Shown here in pieces: positions 55,476 to 63,959 of a stretch of DNA of 64,000 bases (position 1 is its first letter; every line of letters starts with the position of its first letter). A program made the position numbers and the translations under genes. Below the pieces are notes generated by a model. It saw only the letters and a list, made by a program, of their open reading frames with translations, was not told where the DNA came from and did not search any database. The stretch spans positions 62,001 to 126,000 of the forward strand of contig NZ_SDWW01000007.1 in assembly GCF_004168625.1 (NCBI RefSeq). Direction: 5' to 3'. The stretch comes from Pengzhenrongella frigida (GTDB lineage: Bacteria; Actinomycetota; Actinomycetes; Actinomycetales; Cellulomonadaceae).

Positions 55476-56760
55476 GGGGCGCCCCGGACGCGGGCAGCAC
55501 GGTGTCCTCGTCCTCGTCGTCGGCCTCGCGCCAGTCCTCGGGCAGCAGGTGGTCGAGGACGTCGTCGATGCTGACCGCGCCGAGCAGGCGGCGCTCGGCG
55601 TCGATCACGGGCAGCGCGAGCAGGTTGTACGTGGCCAGCAGGCGGCTGACCTGGAGCAGCGGGGCGTTGGCGGTGACCGCGTCGATGTCGGAGTCGACGA
55701 GCGTCCCGATCGCCTCGTGCGGGGCCTCCCGGAGCATGTGCTGCAGGTGCACGACGCCGAGGAAGCGCCCGGTCGGGGTCTCGGCCGGCGGTCGGGTGAC
55801 GAACACCATCGAGGCGAGCGCCGGGGTCAGGTCCTGTCGACGCACGTGGGCGAGCGCGGCCGCGATCGAGGTCTCGGGGGGCAGCACGACCGGTTCGGTG
55901 GTCATCAGGCCACCCGCGGTGTTCTCCTCGTAGGCGAGCAGGCGGCGCACGTCGCGGGCGTCCTCGGGCTCCATCAGGGCCAGCAGCTCGGACGCCTGCG
56001 CGAGCGGAAGCTCGCCGAGCAGGTCGGCCGCGTCGTCGGGCTGCATCGCCTCGAGGACGTCGGCCGCACGGTTGCGTTCGAGGGCCGACAGGATCGCGAC
56101 CTGGTCGTCCTCGGGCAGCTCCTCCATGACGTCGGCGAGCCGCTCGTCGTCGAGCGCGATGGCGACCTCGATCCGGCGGGTGGCGCCCAGGTCGCGCAGC
56201 GCGTCGGCGAGGTCGGCGGGCTTGAGGTCGTTGTACGAGGCGAGCAGCAGCGCGGCGCCCTGGGTGCCGACGCCGTGGCCGAGGCCCTTGACCTCGTCGA
56301 CGTCCACGACGAGCGTTCCCCCGCGGCGGCGCAACAGGCCGCTCTTGGCGGCCGAGTGCCGGCGCACGAACAGCTGCGAGACGAACCAGTCGCCGGTGCG
56401 CTGCTGCTCCATGGCGAGGTCCTCGATGGAGGCGCTGCCCGAGCCGTCGACGAACTCCACGGTCCGGTCGAGCAGCTCGCCCACCGCGAGCGTCTCGAGC
56501 GAGCGCTGCTGGAACCGGCGCATGTTGAGCAGGCCGGTCGAGATGACCTGGCCCACCTCGATGCTGGTCACGCGCGTGAGGGGCAGGAAGATCCGGCGTC
56601 GGCCCGGGACCTCCACGACAAGACCCACGGCGCGCGGCGGCCCCTTGGGTCGCAGAAGGAGGACGACGTCGCGCACCCGCCCGACCTGGTCCCCGAGCGG
56701 GTCGAAGACGGCCGTACCTGCTAGGCGCGCGACAAAGACGCGGGTCCCTGCGCTGCTCAC
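55468..56760 (-). CDS. Cytosolic MgtE_N/CBS-domain protein with PRC-like N-terminus
   Basis: 430 residues. A PRC-barrel-like domain (about 8-75), a second similar barrel (about 95-165), an MgtE N-terminal superhelix (about 210-300: LPEDDQVAILSALERNRAADVLEAM shortened) and a CBS pair (about 305-410). The MgtE membrane channel domain is absent. It may sense Mg2+ or adenyl nucleotides and act with the coupled DUF1003 membrane protein. The GTG start has -10-like TAGGCT 6 bases upstream (leaderless). Confidence 0.85.
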   Translation of the reverse strand: MSSAGTRVFVARLAGTAVFDPLGDQVGRVRDVVLLLRPKGPPRAVGLVVEVPGRRRIFLPLTRVTSIEVGQVISTGLLNMRRFQQRSLETLAVGELLDRTVEFVDGSGSASIEDLAMEQQRTGDWFVSQLFVRRHSAAKSGLLRRRGGTLVVDVDEVKGLGHGVGTQGAALLLASYNDLKPADLADALRDLGATRRIEVAIALDDERLADVMEELPEDDQVAILSALERNRAADVLEAMQPDDAADLLGELPLAQASELLALMEPEDARDVRRLLAYEENTAGGLMTTEPVVLPPETSIAAALAHVRRQDLTPALASMVFVTRPPAETPTGRFLGVVHLQHMLREAPHEAIGTLVDSDIDAVTANAPLLQVSRLLATYNLLALPVIDAERRLLGAVSIDDVLDHLLPEDWREADDEDEDTVLPASGAPRG

Positions 56761-56838
56761 GCGGTCAGCCTAGTGCCGCCGGCGGGCAGGAAGGCGTAGG
56801 CGTGGCGGCAGGGGCGGGAGGTGGGGCAGGATCGAGCC

Positions 56839-57522
56839 ATGTCGCTCACCGGTCGCTCCCGAGTTCCCGCCGTGCCCACCCTGCCGAAGGGCGAACAGGT
56901 CGCGACCTACGGCGCGTACCTCGACGCCCAGCGCGCGGTGGACCACCTCGCCGACAAGCAGTTCCCGGTCCAGCTCGTCACGATCGTCGGCACGGACCTG
57001 CGGATGGTCGAGCGGGTGACCGGGCGGCTGTCGTACCCCCGGGTCGCGCTCGCCGGGGCGGCCTCGGGTGCGTGGTTCGGGCTGTTCGTCGGGCTGCTGC
57101 TGCTGATGTTCTCGGGCGCCGAGACCCAGACGTTCCCGCTGCTCGCCGCGATCCTCATCGGGGCGGCGTTCGGGATGCTGTTCTCGGTGATCACGTACTC
57201 GTTCACGGCGGGCAAGCGCGACTTCACCTCGGCCAGCCAGATCGTCGCGGGCGCCTACTCGGTGCTGTGCGCGGCGGAGCAGGCGCACAAGGCGCGCTCG
57301 CTGCTGCAGGAGATCGGCGGGGTCGTGTCCGGCTGGCCGGGCGCCACCCCGACCCGCGCACCGGCGGCCGGTCCGGCGTCGACCCCGCCGTCGGACCCGA
57401 CGGCCTACCCGGTGCTGCCGCCCACGCCCCCGACGCCGCCGTCGGCCACCCCGACCACCCCGCCGGCCGCACCGCGGCCGACGGAGCCGCCGACGCAGCC
57501 CCCGGCCCCGCCGCTCTCCTGA
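56839..57522 (+). CDS. YflT/general-stress-17M-like membrane protein
   Basis: 227 residues. The N-terminal stress-protein-like domain (ATYGAYLDAQRAVDHLADKQ, VTIVGTDLRMVERVTGRLSY) is followed by two helices (about 72-92 and 98-120) and a Pro-rich tail of about 60 residues (TPPTPPSATPTTPP). It is divergent from the CBS gene. CAGGAT (56827-56832) lies 6 bases before the ATG, suggesting a leaderless transcript like that of the ExoIII gene. Confidence 0.75.
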   Translation: MSLTGRSRVPAVPTLPKGEQVATYGAYLDAQRAVDHLADKQFPVQLVTIVGTDLRMVERVTGRLSYPRVALAGAASGAWFGLFVGLLLLMFSGAETQTFPLLAAILIGAAFGMLFSVITYSFTAGKRDFTSASQIVAGAYSVLCAAEQAHKARSLLQEIGGVVSGWPGATPTRAPAAGPASTPPSDPTAYPVLPPTPPTPPSATPTTPPAAPRPTEPPTQPPAPPLS

Positions 57523-57523
57523 A

Positions 57524-59056
57524 CTAGTCGGTGAGGAGCGTGGCCATCCAGACCTCGACGTCCTCGGGGCGGCGCGGCAGGGCGGCCGACAGGTTCTCGT
57601 TGCCCTCGGCCGTCACGAGCACGTCGTCCTCGATCCGCACCCCGATCCCGCGGTACTCCTCGGGCACGGTCAGGTCGTCCGACTTGAAGTACAGGCCCGG
57701 CTCGATCGTGAACAGCATGCCCGGGGTGAGGATGCCGTCCAGGTACATCTCGGCCCGTGCCTGCGCGCAGTCGTGCACGTCGAGGCCGAGGTGGTGGCTC
57801 GTGCCGTGCACCATCCACCGGCGGTGGAACTGGCCCTCCGGGTCGAGCGACTCCTCGACGGTGCCGGGCAGCAGGCCCCAGTCGCCGAGCCGCGCGGCGA
57901 TGACCTCCATCGCGGCCGAGTGGACGTCGCGGAACCTCGCCCCGGGGACCGCCGCGGCGAAGGCGGCGTCAGCGGCGTCGAGCACCGCGGTGTAGATCCG
58001 GCGCTGCACGTCGGTGAACGTCCCGTCGATCGGCAAGGTGCGCGTCACGTCGGCGGTGTACAGCGAGTCGACCTCGAGGCCGGCGTCCACCAGCACGAGC
58101 TCGCCCGGGCGCACGACCCCGTTGTTCAGGGTCCAGTGCAGCGTCGTGGCGTGCTCGCCCGCGGCGGCGATGGTGTCGTAGCCGACGGCGTTCCCCGCCA
58201 GCCGCGCGTGCGCGCCGAAGGTGCCCTCGATGACGCGTTCGCCGCGCTCGGACTCGATGGCGATCGGCAGGTCGCGCGCGATCTTCGCGAAGCCGACGAT
58301 CGTCTCGTTCACCGCCAGGCGCATCTGGTCGATCTCGTAGGCGTCCTTGACCAGGCGCAGCTCGGAGAGCGCCTCGGCCAGCAGCGCGTCGCGCTGACCG
58401 GAGTCCTCGGCGGCCCGGATCTCCTCGACCACGGCCTCCACCGCCTCGTCCACGCCCGGGACCACGAGCAGCTGCACGCCGGTGGCGCCGACGTCCTTGC
58501 CGAGTGCGTCCCGCAGGTCGTCCAGGTGCGCGGTGCGGATGCCGGTGAGCGTGGCGATGTCGGCCAGCGTCGGTCGGGCGCCGACCCAGAACTCGCCGTA
58601 CCGCGAGTCGGAGTAGAACTCCTCGGTCTCGCGGCCGGCCAGAGGGCGGAAGTAGAGCACGGCCTGGTGGTCGCTGCCGTCGTCGCCCGAGCCGGTGGCC
58701 ACGGGGTGCAGCACGAGGACGGCGTCGGGCTCCTGCTCGCCGCCGAGCCCGGTCAGGTGGGCGAACGCGGAGTGCGGCCGGAACGGGTAGTCGCAGTCGT
58801 TGCTGCGGACCTTGAACGTGCCGGCGGGGACCACGAGGCGCTCGCCGGGGAACTGCGCGGACACGCGGGCCCGGCGGTCGGCGGTGAACGGCGCGGCCGG
58901 GCCGGCTGCCAGCTCGAGGTCGACGCGCGCCCCCCACCCGGAGGTGATGAACGTCTTGAAGGCGTCCGAGCGCGGGCGCTGAGAGCGGTTGTCGCCGCGG
59001 CTCTCGATCGGCTGGGCGTCGTCGTGCGCCTCGGGGACGTCTGGAGATTCAGTCAT
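57524..59056 (-). CDS. pepP: Xaa-Pro aminopeptidase P
   Basis: 510 residues. The N-terminal creatinase-like domain (about 65-215) is followed by the pita-bread metallopeptidase domain. Metal ligands are visible: Asp in LVDAGLEVDS, Asp in YTADVTRT, His in GTSHHLGLDVHD, Glu in FTIEPGLYF and Glu in RIEDDVLVT. It removes N-terminal residues before proline. The ATG at 59056 is preceded by GGGAAG. It diverges from the PHP gene. Confidence 0.95.
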   Translation of the reverse strand: MTESPDVPEAHDDAQPIESRGDNRSQRPRSDAFKTFITSGWGARVDLELAAGPAAPFTADRRARVSAQFPGERLVVPAGTFKVRSNDCDYPFRPHSAFAHLTGLGGEQEPDAVLVLHPVATGSGDDGSDHQAVLYFRPLAGRETEEFYSDSRYGEFWVGARPTLADIATLTGIRTAHLDDLRDALGKDVGATGVQLLVVPGVDEAVEAVVEEIRAAEDSGQRDALLAEALSELRLVKDAYEIDQMRLAVNETIVGFAKIARDLPIAIESERGERVIEGTFGAHARLAGNAVGYDTIAAAGEHATTLHWTLNNGVVRPGELVLVDAGLEVDSLYTADVTRTLPIDGTFTDVQRRIYTAVLDAADAAFAAAVPGARFRDVHSAAMEVIAARLGDWGLLPGTVEESLDPEGQFHRRWMVHGTSHHLGLDVHDCAQARAEMYLDGILTPGMLFTIEPGLYFKSDDLTVPEEYRGIGVRIEDDVLVTAEGNENLSAALPRRPEDVEVWMATLLTD

Positions 59057-59117
59057 CGGGCCATCTTCCCACCGGCGGCGCACGGGAGGTCACCGGCCAG
59101 CACCTATCCTGAGCCAC

Positions 59118-59960
59118 GTGCTGATCGACCTCCATACCCACTCCCGCGTCTCCGACGGCACCCAGACGCCGACCGACCTGGTGGCCTCGGCAGCGCAGGC
59201 GCAGCTCGACGTGGTGGGCCTCACCGACCACGACACGACGGACGGGTGGGCCGAGGCGACCCAGGCGGCGTCGGGCACGGGGGTCGCGGTGGTGCTCGGC
59301 ACCGAGGTGTCGGCGCGGACCCGCGGGATCAGCGTGCACCTGCTCAGCTATCTCCAGGACCCCACCCACCCGGCGCTGGTCGCCGAGCTCGAGCGGATCC
59401 GCACCGCGCGCCTGACCCGTGCTCGCCGGATGGTGGAGCTGCTCGCCGAGGACTACGACCTCAGCTGGGACGACGTCGTCGCGCAGACCCAGCCCGGGAC
59501 GACCGTCGGCCGGCCGCACATCGCCGACGCGCTGGTGGTCGCCGGCGTCGTCCCCGACCGCAGCGCCGCCTTCGCCCGGCTGCTCGTGGTGCGGTCCAGG
59601 TACTACGTGCCGCACTACGCGCCCGACGTCTTCGACGCCATCGCCGCGGTGCGCGCCGCCGGCGGGGTGCCGGTGCTCGCGCACCCCGGCGCCGAGGAGC
59701 GCGGCCGGGTGGTGCCCGACGACACGATCGAAGCCATGGCGGCCGCGGGGCTCGCCGGGCTCGAGGTGCACCACCGGGACAATCCGCCCGCGCAGGTCGT
59801 CCGGCTGTCCGCGCTCGCCGCGCGCCTCGGGCTGCTGACCACCGGATCCAGCGACTACCACGGAGCAGGAAAGCCAAATCGAATGGGTGAGAACGTGACC
59901 GACCCGGCAGTGTTCGACGCGATCGAGGCGCAGGGCGTCACGGCGGTGGTTCGCTCGTGA
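59118..59960 (+). CDS. PHP-domain phosphoesterase (YciV/Rv-type)
   Basis: 280 residues. Metal-binding PHP motifs are in order: DLHTHSRVSDG, GLTDHDT, Glu in GTEVSA, LAHPGA and SSDYHG. These resemble 3',5'-nucleotide or oligoribonucleotide phosphatases of the YciV/RNase AM family. A -10-like TATCCT (59105-59110) ends 7 bases before the GTG, so a leaderless start. The stop overlaps the marC GTG. Confidence 0.9.
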   Translation: MLIDLHTHSRVSDGTQTPTDLVASAAQAQLDVVGLTDHDTTDGWAEATQAASGTGVAVVLGTEVSARTRGISVHLLSYLQDPTHPALVAELERIRTARLTRARRMVELLAEDYDLSWDDVVAQTQPGTTVGRPHIADALVVAGVVPDRSAAFARLLVVRSRYYVPHYAPDVFDAIAAVRAAGGVPVLAHPGAEERGRVVPDDTIEAMAAAGLAGLEVHHRDNPPAQVVRLSALAARLGLLTTGSSDYHGAGKPNRMGENVTDPAVFDAIEAQGVTAVVRS

Positions 59961-60580
59961 GCGAGGTGTTCGACGGCCGGCTGTTCTCCGAGGTCTTCAT
60001 CACGCTGTTCGTCATCATGGACCCGCCCGGGATCGTGCCGATCTTCCTCGGGCTGACCGCGGCGATGACGGGCAAGCAGCGCAACCGCGCCGCCCGGCAG
60101 GCGATCCTCGTCTCCTTCGGCGTGATCGTGTCGTTCGCGATCTTCGGCCAGCAGCTGCTCAGCTACATGCACATCTCGATGGCCGCGCTGCAGGCGTCCG
60201 GCGGGCTGCTGCTGCTGCTCATCGCGATGGAGCTGCTCACGGGCAAGTCCGAGGAGCCCGCGCCGTCGGGCAACAAGGGCGTGAACGTCGCCATGGTCCC
60301 GCTCGGCACCCCGCTGCTCGCCGGCCCGGGCGCGATCGTCGCGATCATGGTCTTCGTCCAGTCGTCGGACAAGTCGACGTCCGACTGGGTCTCGATCGCG
60401 CTCGCGGCCGTCGCCGTGCACGTCTCGCTGTGGCTCGCGATGCGCTTCTCGGGCGTCATCCGCCGCGTGCTCCGCGACAGCGGCACGATCCTGTTCACCC
60501 GGATCGCGGGTCTGCTGCTCGCGGCGATCGCGGTGCAGCTGGTGGCCGACGCCGTCCGCGCGTTCATCGAGACCTCGTAG
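59957..60580 (+). CDS. MarC-family integral membrane protein
   Basis: 207 residues with six helices and the MarC/UPF0056 features VIMDPPGIVPIFLGLT and PLGTPLLAGPGAIVAIMV. The function of the family is not established, in spite of the name. It is translationally coupled to the PHP gene (GTGA). The stop codon is also the first bases of a 17-bp tandem repeat. Confidence 0.92.
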   Translation: MSEVFDGRLFSEVFITLFVIMDPPGIVPIFLGLTAAMTGKQRNRAARQAILVSFGVIVSFAIFGQQLLSYMHISMAALQASGGLLLLLIAMELLTGKSEEPAPSGNKGVNVAMVPLGTPLLAGPGAIVAIMVFVQSSDKSTSDWVSIALAAVAVHVSLWLAMRFSGVIRRVLRDSGTILFTRIAGLLLAAIAVQLVADAVRAFIETS

Positions 60581-60679
60581 CGGACCGCACGACGTAGCGG
60601 ACCGCACGACGTAGCAGCCCGCACGACGTAGCGGACCGCACGACGTAGCAGCCCGCACGACGTAGCAGCACGCAGAACG
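60578..60679. repeat. 17-bp tandem repeat (6 units) at the marC stop codon
   Basis: Units start at 60578, 60595, 60612, 60629, 60646 and 60663. Two forms alternate: TAGCGGACCGCACGACG and TAGCAGCCCGCACGACG, and the sixth is degenerate. The array runs without spacers from the marC TAG to the terminator. Confidence 0.95.
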
Positions 60680-60712
60680 ACCGCGCACCTTCGAGAAGGT
60701 GCGCGGTCGTTC
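60675..60712. terminator. Bidirectional terminator between marC and the helicase gene
   Basis: A perfect 17-bp stem, GAACGACCGCGCACCTT (60675-60691) with AAGGTGCGCGGTCGTTC (60696-60712), closed by a CGAG tetraloop, between convergent genes. Confidence 0.9.
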
Positions 60713-60740
60713 GTGCGTGTGGAGCGGGGTCAGGCGTGCG

Positions 60741-62549
60741 TCAGGCCTGGGGGGCCGACGACGTCGTGCCGCTCGCGTCGGGCGTCGTGGCGGCGCCGCC
60801 GCGGGTCCGGCGGTTGCGACGACGGCGCGGCCGATCGCCCGCACCCTCACCGCTCGTGGTGGACGTGTCCCCGGCCGTCGAGGACGGGCCGGCGTTCGAG
60901 GCGCCGGCCGTGGCGACCGGGTTGCGCGGTGCCTCCGAACGCGGTGCGTCCGACCGAGGTGCGTCCGACGTCGAGGCGCCGCGGCGGGTGCGCGTGCGGG
61001 TCGCGCCGGAGCGGTTCTCGCCGGCGCGAGCGCCCTCGGCCGGAGCCTCGTTCGACCGCTCGGTCCGCTCGGACCGACCTGCGCCGCTGCGACCGCCGTC
61101 GCGGCCGCCACCGTCGCGGCCACCACCGGAGCGACCCGAGCCGCCACGACCGCCGTCGTGCCCGCCACCGTGGGAGGACCCGCCGTGACCGGAGTCGTGC
61201 CCGGCGCCGTGCTTCTTGCCGGTCTCGCCGAGGTCCTCGAGCTTCTCGGCTCCGAGCCCCTCGCGCACGCGCTCCGACTTCGGCAGCGTGCCCTTCGTGC
61301 CGACGGGGATGTCGAGGTCGGCGAAGAGGTGCTCCGAGTTGGAGTACGTCTCGACCGGCTCCGGGATGCCCAGCCCGAGGGCCTTGTTGATCATTCCCCA
61401 GCGGGGCATGTCGTCCCAGTCGACGAACGTGACCGCGGTGCCCTTCTTGCCGGCGCGGCCGGTGCGGCCGGTGCGGTGCAGGTAGATCTTGTCGTCCTCG
61501 GTGCACTGGTAGTTGATGACATGCGTGACGTCCTCGACGTCGATGCCGCGGGCCGCGACGTCCGTGGCGACCAGCACGTCGACCTTGCCGTTGCGGAAGG
61601 CGCGCAGCGCCTGCTCGCGGGCGCCCTGGCCGAGGTCGCCGTGGATCGCGCCGGCCGCGAAGCCGCGCGCGACGAGCTCGTCGGCGACCTTGGCGCACGT
61701 GCGCTTGGTGCGGGCGAACACGATCGTCAGCCCGCGACCGCGAGCCTGCAGGATGCGGGCGAGCACCTCGACCTTGTCCATGGCGTGCGCGCGGTAGACG
61801 ACCTGCTTGGTGTTCTTGACGGTGGCGCCCATGTCGTCGGGGTCGTTGGCCCGGATGTGGGTGGGCTGCGTCATGTAGCGGCGCGCCATGGCGACGACGG
61901 CGCCCGGCATGGTCGCCGAGAAGAGCATCGTGTGGCGCGAGACGGGCGTGCGCGACAGGAGCTTCTCGACGTCGGGCAGGAAGCCCAGGTCGAGCATCTC
62001 GTCGGCCTCGTCCAGCACGACGCACTCGACCCGGGACAGGTCGAGGAAGCCCTGGTTCATCAGGTCGATCATGCGCCCGGGGGTGCCGACGACCACGTCG
62101 ACGCCCGCGGCCAGCGCGTTGACCTGCGGCTCGTAGGCGCGGCCCCCGTAGACGGCCAGCACGCGCACGGAGCGCGTGGTCGACGCGGCCTCGAGGTCGC
62201 GGGCGACCTGCACCGCGAGCTCGCGGGTCGGGAGCACGACGAGCGCCTGCGGCTTGCCCGGGGCGGGCAGGTCCTCGTAACCCACCTCGCCGGGGGAGAC
62301 CACCCGGTGCAGGAGGGGGACGCCGAAGCCGAGGGTCTTGCCGGTACCGGTCTTGGCCTGGCCGATGATGTCGTGGCCGGCAAGGGCGACCGGGAGGGTC
62401 ATCGCCTGGATGGCGAACGGGTGGGTGATGCCTTCCGCGGCGAGCGCGGCGACGATCTCGGGGCGGATGTCGAAGTCGGCGAAGGACGGGTTGGTGGCCT
62501 GGACGCTACTGGACGCCGTGCTCTCAGGCTGGATGTCGGTCGTGGTCAC
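60741..62549 (-). CDS. DEAD-box RNA helicase with RGG/Arg-rich tail
   Basis: 602 residues. Motifs: Q-motif region (PFAIQAMTLP), AKTGTGKT, PTRELA, VLDEADEML, LFSATMP, and HRTGRTGRAG. The RecA-like core ends at about residue 385; the remaining 215 residues are low complexity, first Gly/His/Arg-rich (GGGRDGGGRDGGRS) and then Arg/Ser/Ala-rich with a basic RRRRNRRTR. It is the RhlE-like helicase of the actinobacterial block helicase/ferritin-like/DUF3107 (Rv3211-Rv3208A order). Bases 62550-62795 form a divergent control region. Confidence 0.95.
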   Translation of the reverse strand: MTTTDIQPESTASSSVQATNPSFADFDIRPEIVAALAAEGITHPFAIQAMTLPVALAGHDIIGQAKTGTGKTLGFGVPLLHRVVSPGEVGYEDLPAPGKPQALVVLPTRELAVQVARDLEAASTTRSVRVLAVYGGRAYEPQVNALAAGVDVVVGTPGRMIDLMNQGFLDLSRVECVVLDEADEMLDLGFLPDVEKLLSRTPVSRHTMLFSATMPGAVVAMARRYMTQPTHIRANDPDDMGATVKNTKQVVYRAHAMDKVEVLARILQARGRGLTIVFARTKRTCAKVADELVARGFAAGAIHGDLGQGAREQALRAFRNGKVDVLVATDVAARGIDVEDVTHVINYQCTEDDKIYLHRTGRTGRAGKKGTAVTFVDWDDMPRWGMINKALGLGIPEPVETYSNSEHLFADLDIPVGTKGTLPKSERVREGLGAEKLEDLGETGKKHGAGHDSGHGGSSHGGGHDGGRGGSGRSGGGRDGGGRDGGRSGAGRSERTERSNEAPAEGARAGENRSGATRTRTRRGASTSDAPRSDAPRSEAPRNPVATAGASNAGPSSTAGDTSTTSGEGAGDRPRRRRNRRTRGGAATTPDASGTTSSAPQA

Positions 62550-62670
62550 GTTGGTGCCTCACGTAATCGCTAGCGAGGATGCCGCGCGCTGCCTCTGGCT
62601 GGTCGACCGCGACGGGTCGCAGACAAGTCGAGGAGCGGGCCTCATCGCTGAGGTTGGCCGGCAGCCGGAC

Positions 62671-62682
62671 GTGAATATTCAC
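62671..62682. promoter_or_regulatory. Perfect palindrome in the helicase/ferritin-like divergent region
   Basis: GTGAATATTCAC is a perfect 12-bp palindrome, AT-rich inside a GC-rich region, 121 bp upstream of the helicase ATG and 113 bp upstream of the ferritin-like ATG. It could be an operator or part of the helicase promoter. The 246-bp region otherwise holds -10-like TATGCT (62753-62758) and TACGCT (62784-62789) on the plus strand. Confidence 0.4.
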
Positions 62683-62795
62683 TGCCTCGGCGGGCAAGGA
62701 ACAAGCCGCTGGGCGATGCGGTCGAGACGACCGGGCAACCGATGTACGCCCCTATGCTATCCGACCGGCTGTGGCACCGGGGTTACGCTGGTTCG

Positions 62796-63503
62796 ATGAC
62801 CGCCGTGACGTCGTCCTCCACGCTCGCAGCCGACCGATCGGACGAGCTCACGCTCCTCGGACTGGTCGGTCAGCTCGAGCTCATCGCGTTCACCCGCCTC
62901 GCGGCCGACTCCGCCGTGGCCCCCGCCCTCGAGCAGCAGCTCCGCCTCGCGCGGTTCTCCGCCGGGGCCGTCGCGCGCCTCGAGCGGATCTTCGACCGCA
63001 TCCGCGAGCTCGGCGGTTCACCGCAGGGAGCGATCGCGCGGTTCTCGCACGTGATGGACGACTTCGACCTGCGCACGCCGTCGAGCAACTGGTCCGAGCG
63101 GCTGCTCAAGGCGTACGTCGGGTACGGCGTGGCGGACGACTTCTGCAAGGCGGCCGCGGCCGGGCTCGACGACGCGACGTGCGCGCTGGTGATGGAGACC
63201 CTCGACGGGACGAGCCACGCCGAGCTGGTCGTGGCCGAGCTGGCCGCCGCCGGCAAGGACGACGCCGTCCTGGCCTCGCGCCTCGCGCTCTGGGGCCGCC
63301 GGATGGTCGGCGAGGCGCTCGGCGTCGTGCAGTCGCTCGTCCAGTCCGAGCCCGGGCTGGCCCGCCTGGTGGCCGACGGCGAGCCTGCCCCCGCCGACGA
63401 GGCCAATGGGGGGACCTACCACATCGACGCCGCCGCGCGGCTGTTCGGACGGCTCACGGCCGAGCACACCTACCGGATGGAACGTCTCGGGCTCACTTCC
63501 TGA
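62796..63503 (+). CDS. Ferritin-like/MiaE-like fold protein (Rv3210c family)
   Basis: 235 residues, mostly helical. It belongs with actinobacterial ferritin-like proteins distantly similar to MiaE: QLELIAFTRLAADS, FSHVMDDFDLRTPSSNWSER shortened, and EHTYRMERLGL at the end. Glu/His pairs for a di-iron site are only partly evident, so activity is uncertain. TACGCT ends 6 bases before the ATG, which suggests a leaderless mRNA. It sits in the conserved block with the helicase and DUF3107. Confidence 0.8.
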   Translation: MTAVTSSSTLAADRSDELTLLGLVGQLELIAFTRLAADSAVAPALEQQLRLARFSAGAVARLERIFDRIRELGGSPQGAIARFSHVMDDFDLRTPSSNWSERLLKAYVGYGVADDFCKAAAAGLDDATCALVMETLDGTSHAELVVAELAAAGKDDAVLASRLALWGRRMVGEALGVVQSLVQSEPGLARLVADGEPAPADEANGGTYHIDAAARLFGRLTAEHTYRMERLGLTS

Positions 63504-63551
63504 CCGCACCGTCTGCCTGACCGGACTCACTGCCGGACTCCACTCACTCAT

Positions 63552-63591
63552 GACGAACGCCTGGCCGCTTGCTCGTGGCCAGGCGTTCGTC
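63552..63591. terminator. Bidirectional hairpin between the ferritin-like gene and DUF3107
   Basis: A perfect 15-bp stem, GACGAACGCCTGGCC (63552-63566) with GGCCAGGCGTTCGTC (63577-63591), with a 10-base loop, between convergent genes. Confidence 0.85.
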
Positions 63592-63614
63592 GTCGTGCAG
63601 CAGGTGCGGTGGTG

Positions 63615-63839
63615 CTAGAGCGTGCCGAAACCCACCCGGCGCTGCTCCTCGGAGCCGATCTCCACGTACCCGATCGAGGAGGTGGGAACGATCACACGCC
63701 GCCCGCGCGAGTCGAGCAGCTCCAGTGCCTTGTTGCCGGCGAACGCGGCGGTGACAGCCGCAGCAACCTCGTCCGGGGACTGGTCGGACTCGATAACCAG
63801 CTCGCGGGGCAGGTTCTGCACGCCGATCGTGATCTCCAC
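63615..63839 (-). CDS. DUF3107 protein (Rv3208A/TB9.4 family)
   Basis: 74 residues: VEITIGVQNLPREL, an acidic/hydrophobic middle (SPDEVAAAVTAAF) and GRRVIVPTSSIGYVEIG. This small ATP-binding-like protein of unknown function is typical of actinobacteria. The GTG at 63839 is chosen because GGGAGAG lies about 8 bases upstream and it gives the family length. A -10-like TAGGAT (63919-63914, minus strand) lies upstream. Confidence 0.88.
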   Translation of the reverse strand: MEITIGVQNLPRELVIESDQSPDEVAAAVTAAFAGNKALELLDSRGRRVIVPTSSIGYVEIGSEEQRRVGFGTL

Positions 63840-63959
63840 GGTGACTTCTCTCCCTCGGTCCATCCCGGCGTCCCGGGGCGCGATGCGCCCTGCGGTTCGC
63901 AGGCTCATCGCAATCCTACTGGGGCGCTGCCGACGCCAGCGGCCCACCGGCCTCGTTCG

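Noticed and set aside
60578-60679. CRISPR-like array
   Set aside because: The 17-bp units are contiguous without unique spacers and no cas gene is nearby.
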